Positions 26,377 through 35,832 of a DNA stretch of 64,000 bases are shown here, piece after piece (positions within the stretch are counted from its first letter, which is position 1; the number at the start of each line of letters is the position of its first letter). A program made the position numbers and the translations under genes. Origin of the DNA: JALORV01 sp963702595 (GTDB taxonomy: Bacteria; Pseudomonadota; Gammaproteobacteria; Burkholderiales; Burkholderiaceae_F); the NCBI GenBank assembly GCA_963702595.1, contig CAVPDC010000010.1, forward strand, positions 1 to 64,000, written 5' to 3'. Under the pieces are notes generated by a model, which worked only from the letters and a program-made list of their open reading frames with translations, made no database searches and was not told the origin of the DNA.

Positions 26377-27867
26377 TCAGTGGGCCTTGACTTCAGCGCG
26401 CGACAGCAGGAACTCCGTCAGCAGAGGTACCGGCCGTCCGGTGGCGCCCTTTGCGTCGCCGGAGACCGATGCCGTGCCGGCGATGTCGATGTGTGCCCAC
26501 TTGTACTTCTTTGCGAAGTGCGACAGGAACAGCGCCGCGGTGACCGACCCCGCCGCGGGGCCGCCGAGGTTGCTCATGTCGGCGAAGTTGCTCTTGAGCT
26601 GCACCTGGTAATCGTCCCACACCGGCATCTGCCAGGCACGGTCGCCCGCGGTCATGCCGGCGGCCAGCAGTTCTGCCGCCAGCGCGTCGTCGTTCGCGAA
26701 CAGTCCGCTGGCATGCGCCCCAAGCGCAATCACGCACGCGCCGGTCAGCGTCGCCAGGTCGATCACACAGGCTGGATCGAAGCGCTCCGCGTAGGTCATC
26801 GCATCGCACAGCACGAGGCGCCCTTCGGCGTCGGTGTTCAGGATCTCGATCGTGATGCCCGCCATCGACTTGACGACATCGCCTGGCCGGCTGGCGTTGC
26901 CGCCCGGCATGTTCTCGACCGCCATGACCAGGCCGACCAGGTTGATCGGCAGGCCCAGTTTCGCCACGGTGCGGAAGGCGCCGATCACGCTGCCACCGCC
27001 GCTCATGTCGTACTTCATCTCGTCGAGGTTCGCGCCGGGCTTCAGGGACACGCCGCCGGTGTCGAACGTCATGCCCTTGCCGATCAGCACAATCGGCTTG
27101 GCGGCCCCGCCCTTGCTGTACTTCATCACGATGAACTTGCACGGCGAATGCGAAGCGCGGCCCACCGACAGCGCCGAGTGCATGCCAAGCTTTTCCATGT
27201 CGGCGCGCTCGAGGATCTCGACGTCGAAACCGAACTCCTTGCCGAGCTTCTGCGCGGTCTCCGCCATGTAGCCGGGTGTGCAGACGTTGCCGCCCAGATT
27301 GCCGAGATCCTTGGTGAGCGCCATGCCTTCGGCCGTCGCCAGTCCGGCCTTCACCGAATTCGCAAGTTCGGCGTTCGGCTCGGATTCCGCGATCAGCGTG
27401 ACCCGGCTGACGCCGCGCGCCGGCGCGGGCTTCGCCCGCGGCGCGTCGAACTTGTAGGCGCCATCGGCCAGCAGGCGTGCGGCGGTCCGCACGCGCCACG
27501 CCGGCGTGCGGTTCGGCAGATCGACGTCGACCAGCGCGACAGCAGCTTCCTTCGCCACGCCACCCGCCAGTACCTTTGCGGCCGCGGCGACCGCGTCACG
27601 GAACGGCCTGTCGCCCAGCGCCGCGCGCTGACCGAGGCTCACGAGCAGCAGGCGTTCGGCGCCGATTCCAGCAAGAGTCGGAAACATCAGCGTCGAGCCG
27701 GCCTTTTCATCGAGGTCTCCACGCTTCAGCGCGGCGGCGAGAGCGCCACCAGCCGCCTGGTCGACCGCCTGCGCGGCCGGCAACAGCGATCCGTCGGCAT
27801 AGGCGCCTACCACCAACGTGCCGGTCTTAAAAGTCGCCGGCGCGACCTTCGCAAGTGAAATTTCCAT
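26377..27867 (-). CDS. pepA: leucyl aminopeptidase (M17, cytosol aminopeptidase)
   Basis: A 496-residue M17 metallo-aminopeptidase. The C-terminal catalytic domain has GKGMTFDTGGVSLKP (263-277) with metal or active-site Lys264, Asp269 and Lys276, Asp287 in KYDMSGGG, and NTDAEGRL (344-351) with Asp346, Glu348 and Arg350. It releases N-terminal residues from peptides as a hexamer using two metal ions; E. coli PepA also binds DNA. The ATG at 27867 (MEISLAKVAP) matches the family start. The expected holC neighbour is absent; an AbgT transporter lies upstream. Confidence 0.96.
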   Translation of the reverse strand: MEISLAKVAPATFKTGTLVVGAYADGSLLPAAQAVDQAAGGALAAALKRGDLDEKAGSTLMFPTLAGIGAERLLLVSLGQRAALGDRPFRDAVAAAAKVLAGGVAKEAAVALVDVDLPNRTPAWRVRTAARLLADGAYKFDAPRAKPAPARGVSRVTLIAESEPNAELANSVKAGLATAEGMALTKDLGNLGGNVCTPGYMAETAQKLGKEFGFDVEILERADMEKLGMHSALSVGRASHSPCKFIVMKYSKGGAAKPIVLIGKGMTFDTGGVSLKPGANLDEMKYDMSGGGSVIGAFRTVAKLGLPINLVGLVMAVENMPGGNASRPGDVVKSMAGITIEILNTDAEGRLVLCDAMTYAERFDPACVIDLATLTGACVIALGAHASGLFANDDALAAELLAAGMTAGDRAWQMPVWDDYQVQLKSNFADMSNLGGPAAGSVTAALFLSHFAKKYKWAHIDIAGTASVSGDAKGATGRPVPLLTEFLLSRAEVKAH

Positions 27868-27902
27868 CGAAAAGCTCCGCAAGTGAATCAGGCAGGGCGA
27901 AG

Positions 27903-27928
27903 CCGGTGAGCGCGGGGGCGTTCACCGG
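27903..27928 (-). terminator. hairpin between the AbgT gene and pepA
   Basis: A 10-bp stem (CCGGTGAGCG against CGTTCACCGG, one G-T pair) with a six-base G-rich loop, placed between the AbgT stop codon (27944) and the pepA start (27867). No U-tract follows, so it may be a partial terminator or an attenuating structure. Confidence 0.4.
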
Positions 27929-27943
27929 TGCAATTGCGCGTGT

Positions 27944-29479
27944 TTAGATACCCCAGGGCAGACCGAGCAGCTGCCAGGCCACCAGCAGGATCAGCCAGAT
28001 GATCGCGATCGCAATCACATACGGAAGCATCAGCGCGATCACCGTACCGACGCCGGCGTCCTTCACGTACTTCTGGCAGAACACGACAATCATCGCGAAG
28101 TACGCATTGAGCGGCGTGATCGAATTCATCGGCGAGTCGCCAACGCGGTAAGCCGCGAGCGTGGCATCGGGCGGCACGCCGAGCTTCATCAGCAACGGGA
28201 CGAAAATCGGCGCGAAGATCGCCCACTTGGGAATCGCTCCGGTCATGATCAGGTCGAGGATGATCACCACGATCACAAATCCGATCAACAGCCACACCGC
28301 ATCCAGGTTGGCCGCCTGCAGCGCGTTGCCGAGCGAGATCGCCGCCAGCGGGGCCATGTTGGTGTAGTTGAAGTAGGCCAGGAACTGGCTGATGATGAGC
28401 AGCAGGAAGATGAGGCCGCTCAGACTCGCAATCGCCTTCTGCACCGCATTGATCACATCGATCGAAGACTTCATCGTCTTCGCACCAATGCCGTAGCCAA
28501 TGCCCGCCGAAATGAAGATCAGCGAAATCGACACGATCAGGCTGTTCATGAAGGGCGAGTTGCCGATGATCGAGCCGGTGTCCGGGTTACGCAGAGGCGC
28601 GCCGGAGGGGAAGAGAAGCACGCCGATGAAAACGAGCGCGAGCAGGAGCCCGACGCCCGCGAGCTTCAGGCCGCGGTACTCGTCGGCCGTCAGCACATTT
28701 TCGCCGGGAACCTCATAGTCGCCCGTGTATTTGCCAAGCCGCGGCTCGATGATCCGGTTGTTGACCATGACCACCACCACCATCATCACGAACACCGACG
28801 CGATCGAGAACCAGATATTCGAAGCCAGGTCGATCGACAGGTTGGCATCCATCAGGTGGATCGCATCGTTCGTGATGCCGACCAGGATGCCGTCGACCGG
28901 CACGATCAGGATGTTGACGAGAAACACGCTGGCCACGGCCGCGAACGCCAGCGCAAGACCGGCCAGCGGATGCCGGCCGACGCTGATGAACGCGGCTCCG
29001 GCCAGCGGGATCAGCACGAGATAGCCCGCGTCGGCCGCAATGCTCGAAATGATGCCGATGAAGGTCAGGATCCATGCCAGCGCCCAGGGCGGCGAGATGA
29101 TCACCAGCTTGCGGATCAGCGCCTTGACAAGGCCAGCCTCTTCGGCCACGCCGACACCGACCATCGCGACGATGATCACGCCGACCGCCTGGAAGTTCAT
29201 GAAGTTCTGGATCACCCCGGTGAACATGAAACGGATGCCGTCAGCCGTCAGCAGGCTGCGCGCCGCCGTGGTGACCGAATCGAGCTTGTGGGTTTCCGGA
29301 TTGATCACCTGGTAGGTGATCGCCACACCCAGCAGGTAGAACACGTGCGACAGCACGATTACGAGTGCAATCAGGATCAGGAAGATCACGACCGGGTGCG
29401 GCACCTTGTTGCCGACCCGCTCGACGACGTCGAGGATCTTCTGCATTCCGCCCTTCTCTGCTTGTGCGGCCTGACCCAT
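27944..29479 (-). CDS. AbgT-family p-aminobenzoyl-glutamate/peptide transporter
   Basis: A 511-residue polytopic permease with family blocks VERVGNKVPHPVVIFLILIA at the start, QNFMNFQAVGVIIVAMVGVGVAEEAGLV, IGIISSIAADAGYLVLIPLA, FNYTNMAPLAA and GAIPKWAIFAPIFVPLLMKL, then the conserved YRVGDSPMNSITPLNAYF. AbgT imports p-aminobenzoyl-glutamate; related members act as sulfonamide exporters. Two start codons compete. AAAGG directly abuts the ATG at 29488 but is nine bases from the ATG at 29479, so I chose 29479. It sits between two M17 aminopeptidases, suggesting uptake of a small peptide or amidated amino acid. Confidence 0.93.
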   Translation of the reverse strand: MGQAAQAEKGGMQKILDVVERVGNKVPHPVVIFLILIALVIVLSHVFYLLGVAITYQVINPETHKLDSVTTAARSLLTADGIRFMFTGVIQNFMNFQAVGVIIVAMVGVGVAEEAGLVKALIRKLVIISPPWALAWILTFIGIISSIAADAGYLVLIPLAGAAFISVGRHPLAGLALAFAAVASVFLVNILIVPVDGILVGITNDAIHLMDANLSIDLASNIWFSIASVFVMMVVVVMVNNRIIEPRLGKYTGDYEVPGENVLTADEYRGLKLAGVGLLLALVFIGVLLFPSGAPLRNPDTGSIIGNSPFMNSLIVSISLIFISAGIGYGIGAKTMKSSIDVINAVQKAIASLSGLIFLLLIISQFLAYFNYTNMAPLAAISLGNALQAANLDAVWLLIGFVIVVIILDLIMTGAIPKWAIFAPIFVPLLMKLGVPPDATLAAYRVGDSPMNSITPLNAYFAMIVVFCQKYVKDAGVGTVIALMLPYVIAIAIIWLILLVAWQLLGLPWGI

Positions 29480-29832
29480 AGTCGGCATCCTTTCAATTTA
29501 TTCTCGGAAGTTATATCTGGTCCGAATCACACACGGCGGTCCCGCGCGGCCGGCAGCCCGGGAACCTGACTGCGAAGATCGGCGCTAGCAATTTGAATCG
29601 ATGTTGCGGAATTCGGCAAGGCAATTCGGCGATTCGCTAGCTGCTGATATATCCTCCGGGGTCGCGCGGCGGTGATGCGATCGATGCGAGTCGATCGTGC
29701 ACTGACGCACCGAATCTGCAGGAGCTGTAAAGACTCTGTCACATACCGTTTCCATGCTGGGCCAGACCCACTTTATGCACCTCGATCGTGCACTCTTTGA
29801 TCGAGACCCGGATACGACAAGGAGAAAAAACA
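29480..29832. promoter_or_regulatory. divergent control region between the AbgT and aminopeptidase genes
   Basis: 353 bases without a gene. A 13-base direct repeat, TCGATCGTGCACT, occurs at 29691-29703 and 29782-29794, and AATTCGGC occurs twice near 29609-29628. A TATAAC box lies about 30 bases upstream of the AbgT start on the minus strand (near 29508-29513). The repeats are candidate operator sites for a shared regulator. Confidence 0.45.
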
Positions 29833-31347
29833 ATGGCCAAGAAATCCCATCATCGTGCAGGTATCAACCCCGTTCCGTCGCTCACGGAATCGTCCAGAGC
29901 CACGGTTAGCGTTGCTCGCGCGGTGCCGTCGAGCGCCACGGCTGTCGGGATCGCCGTCGGCTCGAAGGGAGCGGTACCGCGACAGATCGGGCTTGAGCGG
30001 GATGCGCTCGCGGCCGCGGGCTTCGAGGGCAAGCAGGGCCAGACCCTGGTCATTCCAAAGGACGGAAAGTCGATTGTCGTTGCGGTAGGCGTCGGCGATG
30101 CCGGCCTCGATGTCGCCAAGTTGCGTGATGCAGCCGCCGCATTCGCGCGGGCCGCGTCCAGGCAGTCGCATCTGGCGACCGGCCTTGCCGATGTCGCCAG
30201 CGGTGTCGCGCCCGCGGCCGCAGCGCAGGCCGTCACCGAGGGGGTGCTGCTGGCGCGCTACCGCTACGAGCAGCGCAAGAGCAAGAAGAGCGATACGCCG
30301 CTCGAAGAACTCACGCTGGTGACGACCGCCGAACGGCACAAGGCCGAAGCGGCAGGCGCGAAGGCCGGACAGACCATGGCCTCGGCTGCGATGCTGGCGC
30401 GCGACCTCGCCAATGCGCCCGCGATGGAGTTGCCGGCCAAGCGCATGGCAGAAATCGCCGAGGAAGTGGCGCGCGCGCGCGGGCTCTCGGTCGAGGTATT
30501 CGACAAAGGGGCGCTCGAGAAGATGGGCTGTGGCGGCATCCTGGGCGTGAACGCTGGCAGCACCGAGCCGCCGCGGATGGTCAAGCTCACCTACAAGCCG
30601 AAGGGCAAGAGCAAGGGCCATCTGGCGATGGTCGGCAAGGGCATCATGTATGACTCCGGCGGCATCAACCTGAAGCCGGCGCAGGGAATGCAACTCTTCA
30701 TGAAGATGGACATGGCCGGCGCAGCCGCCGTGCTGGGCGCGATGTCCGTGCTCCGCGACCTCGACTGCCCGACCACCGTCACGGCGTTCCTGATGTGCAC
30801 GGACAACATGCCGTCGGGCTCGGCGACCAAGATGGGCGACGTGCTGACCCATCGCAACGGCAAGACCGTCGAGATCCACAACACCGACGCCGAAGGCCGC
30901 CTGATCCTTGCTGACGGACTTGCGCTCGCGGCGGAACTGAAACCCGACGCGGTCATCAACATCGGCACGCTGACCGGCGCGATCCTCGCCGCGCTCGGCG
31001 AGTTGCTGACCGGCGTGTTCTCCAACAACGACGCCTTCGCGGGCCAGGTCCAGGCCTCGGCCAACCGCACCGACGAAACCATCTGGCGCATGCCGCTCGA
31101 CCGGCGCTACCGAAAGCAGATCGATTCGGCCATCGCCGACCTGAAAAACATGGGCGATGCGCAGCCGGGCTCGATCACCGCGGCTCTGTACCTCGAAGAG
31201 TTCGTCGACGGCATACCATGGACCCACTTCGACATCTGCGGAACGATGAAGTCCGACACCGACGATTCGTGGCGCTCGAAGGGAGCCACCGGCGTCTGCG
31301 CCCGGCTGCTCGCGGATCTCGCGGTCAATTTCGCCGCACCGAAGTAG
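29833..31347 (+). CDS. M17-family leucyl aminopeptidase, divergent paralogue
   Basis: A 504-residue second M17 peptidase. Catalytic elements remain: GKGIMYDSGGINLKP, KMDMAGAAAVLGAM, NTDAEGRLILADGLA and the closing GTMKSDTDDSWRSKGATG. The N-terminal 35 residues are Ser/Ala-rich (MAKKSHHRAGINPVPSLTES) with a basic start but no clear signal peptide. The start at 29833 is supported by AAGGAG nine bases upstream. It is clearly different from PepA at 26377 (weak N-terminal similarity), so it is not a recent duplicate. It diverges from the AbgT gene, implying a shared peptide-uptake and hydrolysis function. Confidence 0.9.
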   Translation: MAKKSHHRAGINPVPSLTESSRATVSVARAVPSSATAVGIAVGSKGAVPRQIGLERDALAAAGFEGKQGQTLVIPKDGKSIVVAVGVGDAGLDVAKLRDAAAAFARAASRQSHLATGLADVASGVAPAAAAQAVTEGVLLARYRYEQRKSKKSDTPLEELTLVTTAERHKAEAAGAKAGQTMASAAMLARDLANAPAMELPAKRMAEIAEEVARARGLSVEVFDKGALEKMGCGGILGVNAGSTEPPRMVKLTYKPKGKSKGHLAMVGKGIMYDSGGINLKPAQGMQLFMKMDMAGAAAVLGAMSVLRDLDCPTTVTAFLMCTDNMPSGSATKMGDVLTHRNGKTVEIHNTDAEGRLILADGLALAAELKPDAVINIGTLTGAILAALGELLTGVFSNNDAFAGQVQASANRTDETIWRMPLDRRYRKQIDSAIADLKNMGDAQPGSITAALYLEEFVDGIPWTHFDICGTMKSDTDDSWRSKGATGVCARLLADLAVNFAAPK

Positions 31348-31516
31348 GGCGCCGCTTGTCTCTCAATGATCGCGGATCGCGCCCTTGCGGGGTGATCCGC
31401 GGCTTTCGATGGAGGCTGCCTCGGACCTGGCAGCCCCTCAGTAGAATCGGCGCGAGCTGGTCCGCGCAAGTGTCGGCCGACTTCAAACTCTTCTCATTCT
31501 GCGACGGGCATCCATC

Positions 31517-33328
31517 GTGAGCGACGTCTACATCCTGTTCCTGATCATCGCGGTCGTCATCGTCCTGTTCGTGACGGAAAAGGTGCCGGTGGTACTGGTA
31601 GCGCTAGGCACCGCATTGGCGCTTTACTTCACCGGCATTCTGACCATCGGCCAGGCGCTCGGGGGTCTCGGCGATACGACGACAATCTTTATCGCGTCCT
31701 TGTTTGTCGTCAGTGCGGGGCTCGAGGTCACCGGGGTCACGGCGTGGGCTGGACAGATGCTGATCACCAAGGCCGGCGACAGTCGCGTGCGTCAGATCGT
31801 GCTGATCATGCTGCTGTGTGCGTTGCTGACCGCGCTGATCAGTCTCAACGGCTCGGTGGCCGCGCTGCTGCCGGTGGTCGTGGTGATGGCGGTGCAACTC
31901 AAGCGCTCACCCTCGCAGTTGCTGATGCCGATGGTGTTCGCCGCGCACGCCGGCTCGATCCTCGCGCTGACAGGCTCCCCGGTGAACGTGCTGGTATCGG
32001 AAGCGGCGGCGTACGCCGGCACCGGCAACTTCGGATTCTTCGAGTTTGCGATTGCCGGCGTGCCGTTGCTGATCGGCACCATGGTGATCCTCGTGTTTCT
32101 TGGACCGAAGTTGCTGCCAAACCGCAGCGGCGCTGCGATGCCGACCGATCTGTCGAAGCACGCGCGCACGCTGGTCGAGCAGTACCGCCTAGACAGTGGA
32201 GTGTTTCAGTTGAACATCCACGAGGGGTCGCCGTTTGCCGGCGTCGCGCCTTCGGCGATTGATCTGAAGGACTTCGCGGGGCTGAGCCTGATGGGCGCCC
32301 AGTCAGGCAATACGGGCCGGCCACTGATGCAGCCAACGCTCTCGGTGGGAGACACGCTGCTGGTACGCGGTGACGCCGATGCCGCTGCGAGCCTCGCCAA
32401 CAGCATGAAACTCGGCTTCGGGCCCGACGATGCGAAGGGCAATGCGACCGATGTGCTGTTCAACCGCACCTCGGGTCTGGCGGAAGTCGTGATCCCGCCG
32501 CGCTCGGCACTGATCGGTCGCGAAATGTTTCCGGGCATGGTCACCGAGAGCGGTGATCTGCTGGTGCTTGCAATTCAGCGCCATGGTGAAGAGCTTCCGC
32601 CGGGCAAGGTCGCACTCGAAGTGGGTGACACGATGCTGCTGCAGGGCACCTGGTCGGCACTCGACAAACGATTGGCCGATCCGGAAGTTCTGGTAGTCGA
32701 TTCGCCCGACGTGGTGCGCCGTCAGGCGGTGCCGATGGGCAACGGAGCCAAGACGGCGATCGTGATTCTGGTGTTGATGGTTCTCGCCCTGGCAACGGGC
32801 ATTGTGCCGGCGGCGATTGCGGGGCTGGTCGCCGCCTTCCTGATGGTGCTGCTGCGCGTGCTGACGGTCGACCAGGCCTATCGCTCGGTCAACTGGACCA
32901 CGGTGATTCTGGTCGGTGCGATGACTCCGCTGTCGGCTGCGATGACGGAAACCGGGGCGGCGCAGTTGCTGGCCGACAAGCTCGTCGCGGTGGTGGGTGA
33001 TGCCGGCCCCTATGCACTGCTGGCGGGCCTGTTCATCCTGACCGCGATCATGGGTCAACTCATCAGCAACACCGCCACGGCACTGATCATCATTCCGATC
33101 GCGGTCGCGGCTGCGATCGAAGTCGGCATTTCGCCGCGCCCGGTGTTGATGAGTGTCTGCGTGGCGGCCGCCGCGTCGTTCCTGACTCCGGTCGCCACGC
33201 CAGTGAACCTGATGATCATGGGACCCGCCGGTTACAAGTTTGGCGATTACTGGAAGCTTGGCATCGTCTGTATGGCATGGTTCTTTGTGATCGCGGTCTT
33301 CTTCGTGCCGATGGTCTGGAGTTTCTAG
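31517..33328 (+). CDS. SLC13-family permease with two RCK_C (TrkA-C) domains
   Basis: A 603-residue transporter. N-terminal membrane half (about 1-205) includes GLGDTTTIFIASLFVVSAGLE and the substrate-loop-like ALTGSPVNVLVSEAA. Two cytosolic RCK_C domains follow (about 220-300 and 315-395: VGDTLLVRG, PGMVTESGDLLVL, VGDTMLLQG). The C-terminal membrane half (400-603) has LISNTATALIIIPIA and TPVATPVNLMIMGPAGY. This matches the DASS/CitT-like group with internal TrkA-C domains, moving sulfate or di/tricarboxylates with sodium. It starts with GTG. A truncated near-copy lies about 0.9 kb downstream. Confidence 0.92.
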   Translation: MSDVYILFLIIAVVIVLFVTEKVPVVLVALGTALALYFTGILTIGQALGGLGDTTTIFIASLFVVSAGLEVTGVTAWAGQMLITKAGDSRVRQIVLIMLLCALLTALISLNGSVAALLPVVVVMAVQLKRSPSQLLMPMVFAAHAGSILALTGSPVNVLVSEAAAYAGTGNFGFFEFAIAGVPLLIGTMVILVFLGPKLLPNRSGAAMPTDLSKHARTLVEQYRLDSGVFQLNIHEGSPFAGVAPSAIDLKDFAGLSLMGAQSGNTGRPLMQPTLSVGDTLLVRGDADAAASLANSMKLGFGPDDAKGNATDVLFNRTSGLAEVVIPPRSALIGREMFPGMVTESGDLLVLAIQRHGEELPPGKVALEVGDTMLLQGTWSALDKRLADPEVLVVDSPDVVRRQAVPMGNGAKTAIVILVLMVLALATGIVPAAIAGLVAAFLMVLLRVLTVDQAYRSVNWTTVILVGAMTPLSAAMTETGAAQLLADKLVAVVGDAGPYALLAGLFILTAIMGQLISNTATALIIIPIAVAAAIEVGISPRPVLMSVCVAAAASFLTPVATPVNLMIMGPAGYKFGDYWKLGIVCMAWFFVIAVFFVPMVWSF

Positions 33329-33615
33329 CCCAGCGCGCGTGCCTGTGCCGCGGTCGTTTGACGACAGCGCCCTGGCGAGGCGCCGATCGGTTCTGCGGAT
33401 TGCGATATTCCGGCACGCATTGCGGAGCGCGCCACCGATTGCTGTGGCCTGGAGTTGACCGTCATCACGGGCTCCCGGCTGCTAGGCATGGTAGCTTTGT
33501 CTTTCGCCGGCTTTCTGCGTCGCATGCCGCATGCGACCGAGTCTGTGAGAACCACCGCGTCGACCGCAACTCAGCGGTCGATCACCTTCACCTCCACCCA
33601 AAGATGGGAGTCAAC

Positions 33616-34077
33616 ATGATGTCAAACGAGAAGAACACGCGCCGTCAGTTCATCGCTTCGGCAGCGGCCGTGGCCGCTGCCGCCAGTATTCCGGTAGCGG
33701 CGCAGGCCCAGGGTAAGCCGGATGCCACGATCGAGTTCTCGCTGTGGCGCGCCGGGTTCATTATCGGTGGCGCCGGCGGCAGCGGCACGATGATCTTCAA
33801 GGACAATGGTTATCACCTGAACATCGGCGGCGTCAGCCTGGGTGCGACCATCGGCGTAGCGCGCACGGACTTCGTCGGCGAGGTCTACAACCTGAAGCAG
33901 GCCAAGGACATCGAGGGCACCTATACCGCCGTTGGTGCCAGTGGCGCACTGGCCGGTGGCGCCGGTGTCGCCGAGTTGCAGAACTCACGCGGCGTAAGAC
34001 TGCGAGTGTCGGGACGGCAGATCGGACTGATGGTGTCGATCGATCTGTCCGGCATGCAGGTTTCGCTCCGGTCCTGA
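33616..34077 (+). CDS. Tat-exported small protein of unknown function
   Basis: A 153-residue protein with a twin-arginine signal (NTRRQFIASAAAVAAAASIPVAAQAQ, residues 6-31). The mature part is a glycine-rich beta-type domain: GGAGGSGTMIFKDNGYHLNI, then GVARTDFVGEVYNLKQAKDIEGTY. It resembles a small periplasmic family in betaproteobacteria with a conserved GxVYNL...GTYTA pattern, which has no established function. GGGAG six bases before the ATG at 33616 supports this start. A strong hairpin follows. It is sandwiched between the intact and truncated SLC13 genes. Confidence 0.75.
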   Translation: MMSNEKNTRRQFIASAAAVAAAASIPVAAQAQGKPDATIEFSLWRAGFIIGGAGGSGTMIFKDNGYHLNIGGVSLGATIGVARTDFVGEVYNLKQAKDIEGTYTAVGASGALAGGAGVAELQNSRGVRLRVSGRQIGLMVSIDLSGMQVSLRS

Positions 34078-34100
34078 CCGACTGCAATCGATTCCTTCTT

Positions 34101-34126
34101 AGCGGGTCCGGCCCACCGGACCCGCT
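34101..34126 (+). terminator. strong hairpin after the Tat-exported protein gene
   Basis: AGCGGGTCCGG and CCGGACCCGCT form a perfect 11-bp stem with a four-base loop, starting 23 bases after the stop codon at 34077. There is no U-tract downstream, so it is terminator-like rather than a textbook intrinsic terminator. Confidence 0.6.
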
Positions 34127-34189
34127 CGCTGGTGCCTGTCGGGGCCTTGCGCGAAAGCGCGTCTGGCGGCGTCCGGCCGCCGAAGTGCG

Positions 34190-34270
34190 CTAAGGCGCGA
34201 CGGTCAGCGTGGCGCCGAACAGCGCCGCCAGCAGCAGCAGCGACACGCCAGCGACCGTCCACTGCCGCAG
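34190..34270 (-). pseudogene. C-terminal remnant of a deleted membrane-protein gene
   Basis: Reading the minus strand into the stop codon at 34192-34190 gives LRQWTVAGVSLLLLAALFG and then ATLTVAP, a plausible final transmembrane helix. The coding sequence breaks off at about 34270, exactly where homology to the SLC13 gene begins on the other strand. It appears to be the surviving 3' end of a gene that once diverged from the second SLC13 copy. The short length limits certainty. Confidence 0.45.
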
Positions 34271-35429
34271 CACGCTGGTCGAGCAATACCGCCTCGAAGG
34301 CAACGCGTTCCAGCTGCGGGTGCGGCCAGGCTCACTGCTGATCGGCACCTCGCCCGACGCACTGGACGTCGGCGCCTACGGCGGCCTGAGCGTGATCGGC
34401 TCGCAGGCCGGAGACACGCGCCGGCCGCTCGCGCGCGCCTATGCGGAGGGCGACTTCCTGCTGGTGCGCGGCGACGCCGAGACTGCGGCAAGTTTCGCCG
34501 CTGACCAGCATCTGGCGTTTGGCGCTGACGCCTCCGAGCAGGACATGGCCGACACACTGTTCAACCGCTCGTCGGGCCTCGCCGAGGTGGTGATTCCGCC
34601 GCGCTCCGCGATGGTGGGGCGCGAGGTGTTTCCGGGCATGGTCACCGAGAGCGGCGACCTGCTGATCCTCGCCGTACAACGGCGCGGCGAGGACCTCGGT
34701 CCTGGCAAAGCCAAACTCGAGGTCGGCGACACCATGTTGCTGCAAGGCACCTGGAGCGCGCTCGACAAGCGCCTGGCGGACCCCGAGGTGCTCGTGGTCG
34801 ACTCGCCCGATGTCGTGCGCCGGCAGGCGATCCCGATGGGCACAGGCGCGAAGGCCGCGATCGGAATCCTCGTTGCGATGGTGGTCGCACTGGCGCTCAA
34901 CCTCGTGCCCTCGGCGATCGCCAGGATGGTCGCGGCTGTGGCGATGGTGCTGGTCGGCGTGCTGTCGGTCGAGCAGGCCTATCGCTCGGTCAACTGGACG
35001 AAAGTGATTCTGATCGGGGCGATGACGCCGCTGTCCGCGGCAATGTCGGAAACCGGAGCCGCGCAACTGCTGGCGGACAAACTCGTCGGTGCGGTCGGCG
35101 GCGCAGGCCCGTTCGCGCTGCTGGCCGGCCTGTTCGTCCTGACCGCGGTCCTGGGCCAGCTGATCAGCAACACCGCGACCGCTCTGATCCTCATTCCGAT
35201 TGGCGCGGCCGCCGCGCTCGAGCTCGGGTTGTCGCCGCAGCCCGTTCTGATGAGCATTTGCATCGCCGCGGCGGCGTCGTTCCTGACCCCGGTCGCGACG
35301 CCGGTGAACCTGATGATCATGGGGCCTGGCGGATACAAGTTCAGCGACTACTGGAAGCTCGGCATCTGCTGCATGGCGTGGTTCTTCATCGTTGCGGTGT
35401 TCTTCGTGCCGATGGTCTGGGGTTTCTGA
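34209..35429 (+). pseudogene. 5'-truncated second copy of the SLC13 permease
   Basis: From about 34270 the product (RTLVEQYRLEGNAFQLRV onward) follows residues about 213-603 of the intact permease at 31517-33328 closely to the end (FFVPMVWGF against FFVPMVWSF). Both RCK_C domains and the C-terminal membrane half are present. The N-terminal membrane half is absent, replaced by about 20 low-complexity residues read from the antisense of another gene (GTG at 34209). Half of the transport core is missing, so it is unlikely to transport alone. The remaining frame shows no stop codons, so the loss is recent. Confidence 0.8.
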
Positions 35430-35832
35430 GCGGTATGCGCAGGGGGCTAGAGGTGTAACCAGACAGACGCTGAAGGGTCGTCGAGCGAGTGGCACGGGTT
35501 CGTTGCAGCCGGCTGTGCGCCAACCAACGTCGCGCACAAGGCGTCTGACTCGCACAGGAGGCCGCCGACGATGAAACACTTCAGGGGATGAGCCCTTTGT
35601 TGATTGGATTGGCGCGATTGACGCGAGGGGCGCTGCTGCAGAGTTCCGCTCCAGCGATGCCCCGCTTCGGTTGCCGAGAAGGTCGCTTCTTCAGAATCGC
35701 AGCACCTTCCTGAATCTGAAAAAGTAAATGTCACCAATTAGTAAGTATATTTCGCAAACAATTTCGGGCTGAACATAGCCACGTTGCCACTGGCTACGTT
35801 CGCTCTCTCACCTTCAGGGACTTCCCGGCGCC
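35430..35832. promoter_or_regulatory. intergenic region upstream of the RND operon
   Basis: About 400 bases without a gene. The stretch 35715-35765 is strikingly AT-rich for this window and contains TATATT at 35746-35751 with GTAAAT 16 bases upstream, a weak promoter match about 80 bases before the adaptor start. AGTAA occurs twice in the same patch. Nothing else was recognised. Confidence 0.35.

Noticed and set aside
25624..27858. 744-codon plus-strand frame across ThrE and pepA
   Set aside because: Covers two clear minus-strand genes and the gap between them; composition is that of an antisense shadow.
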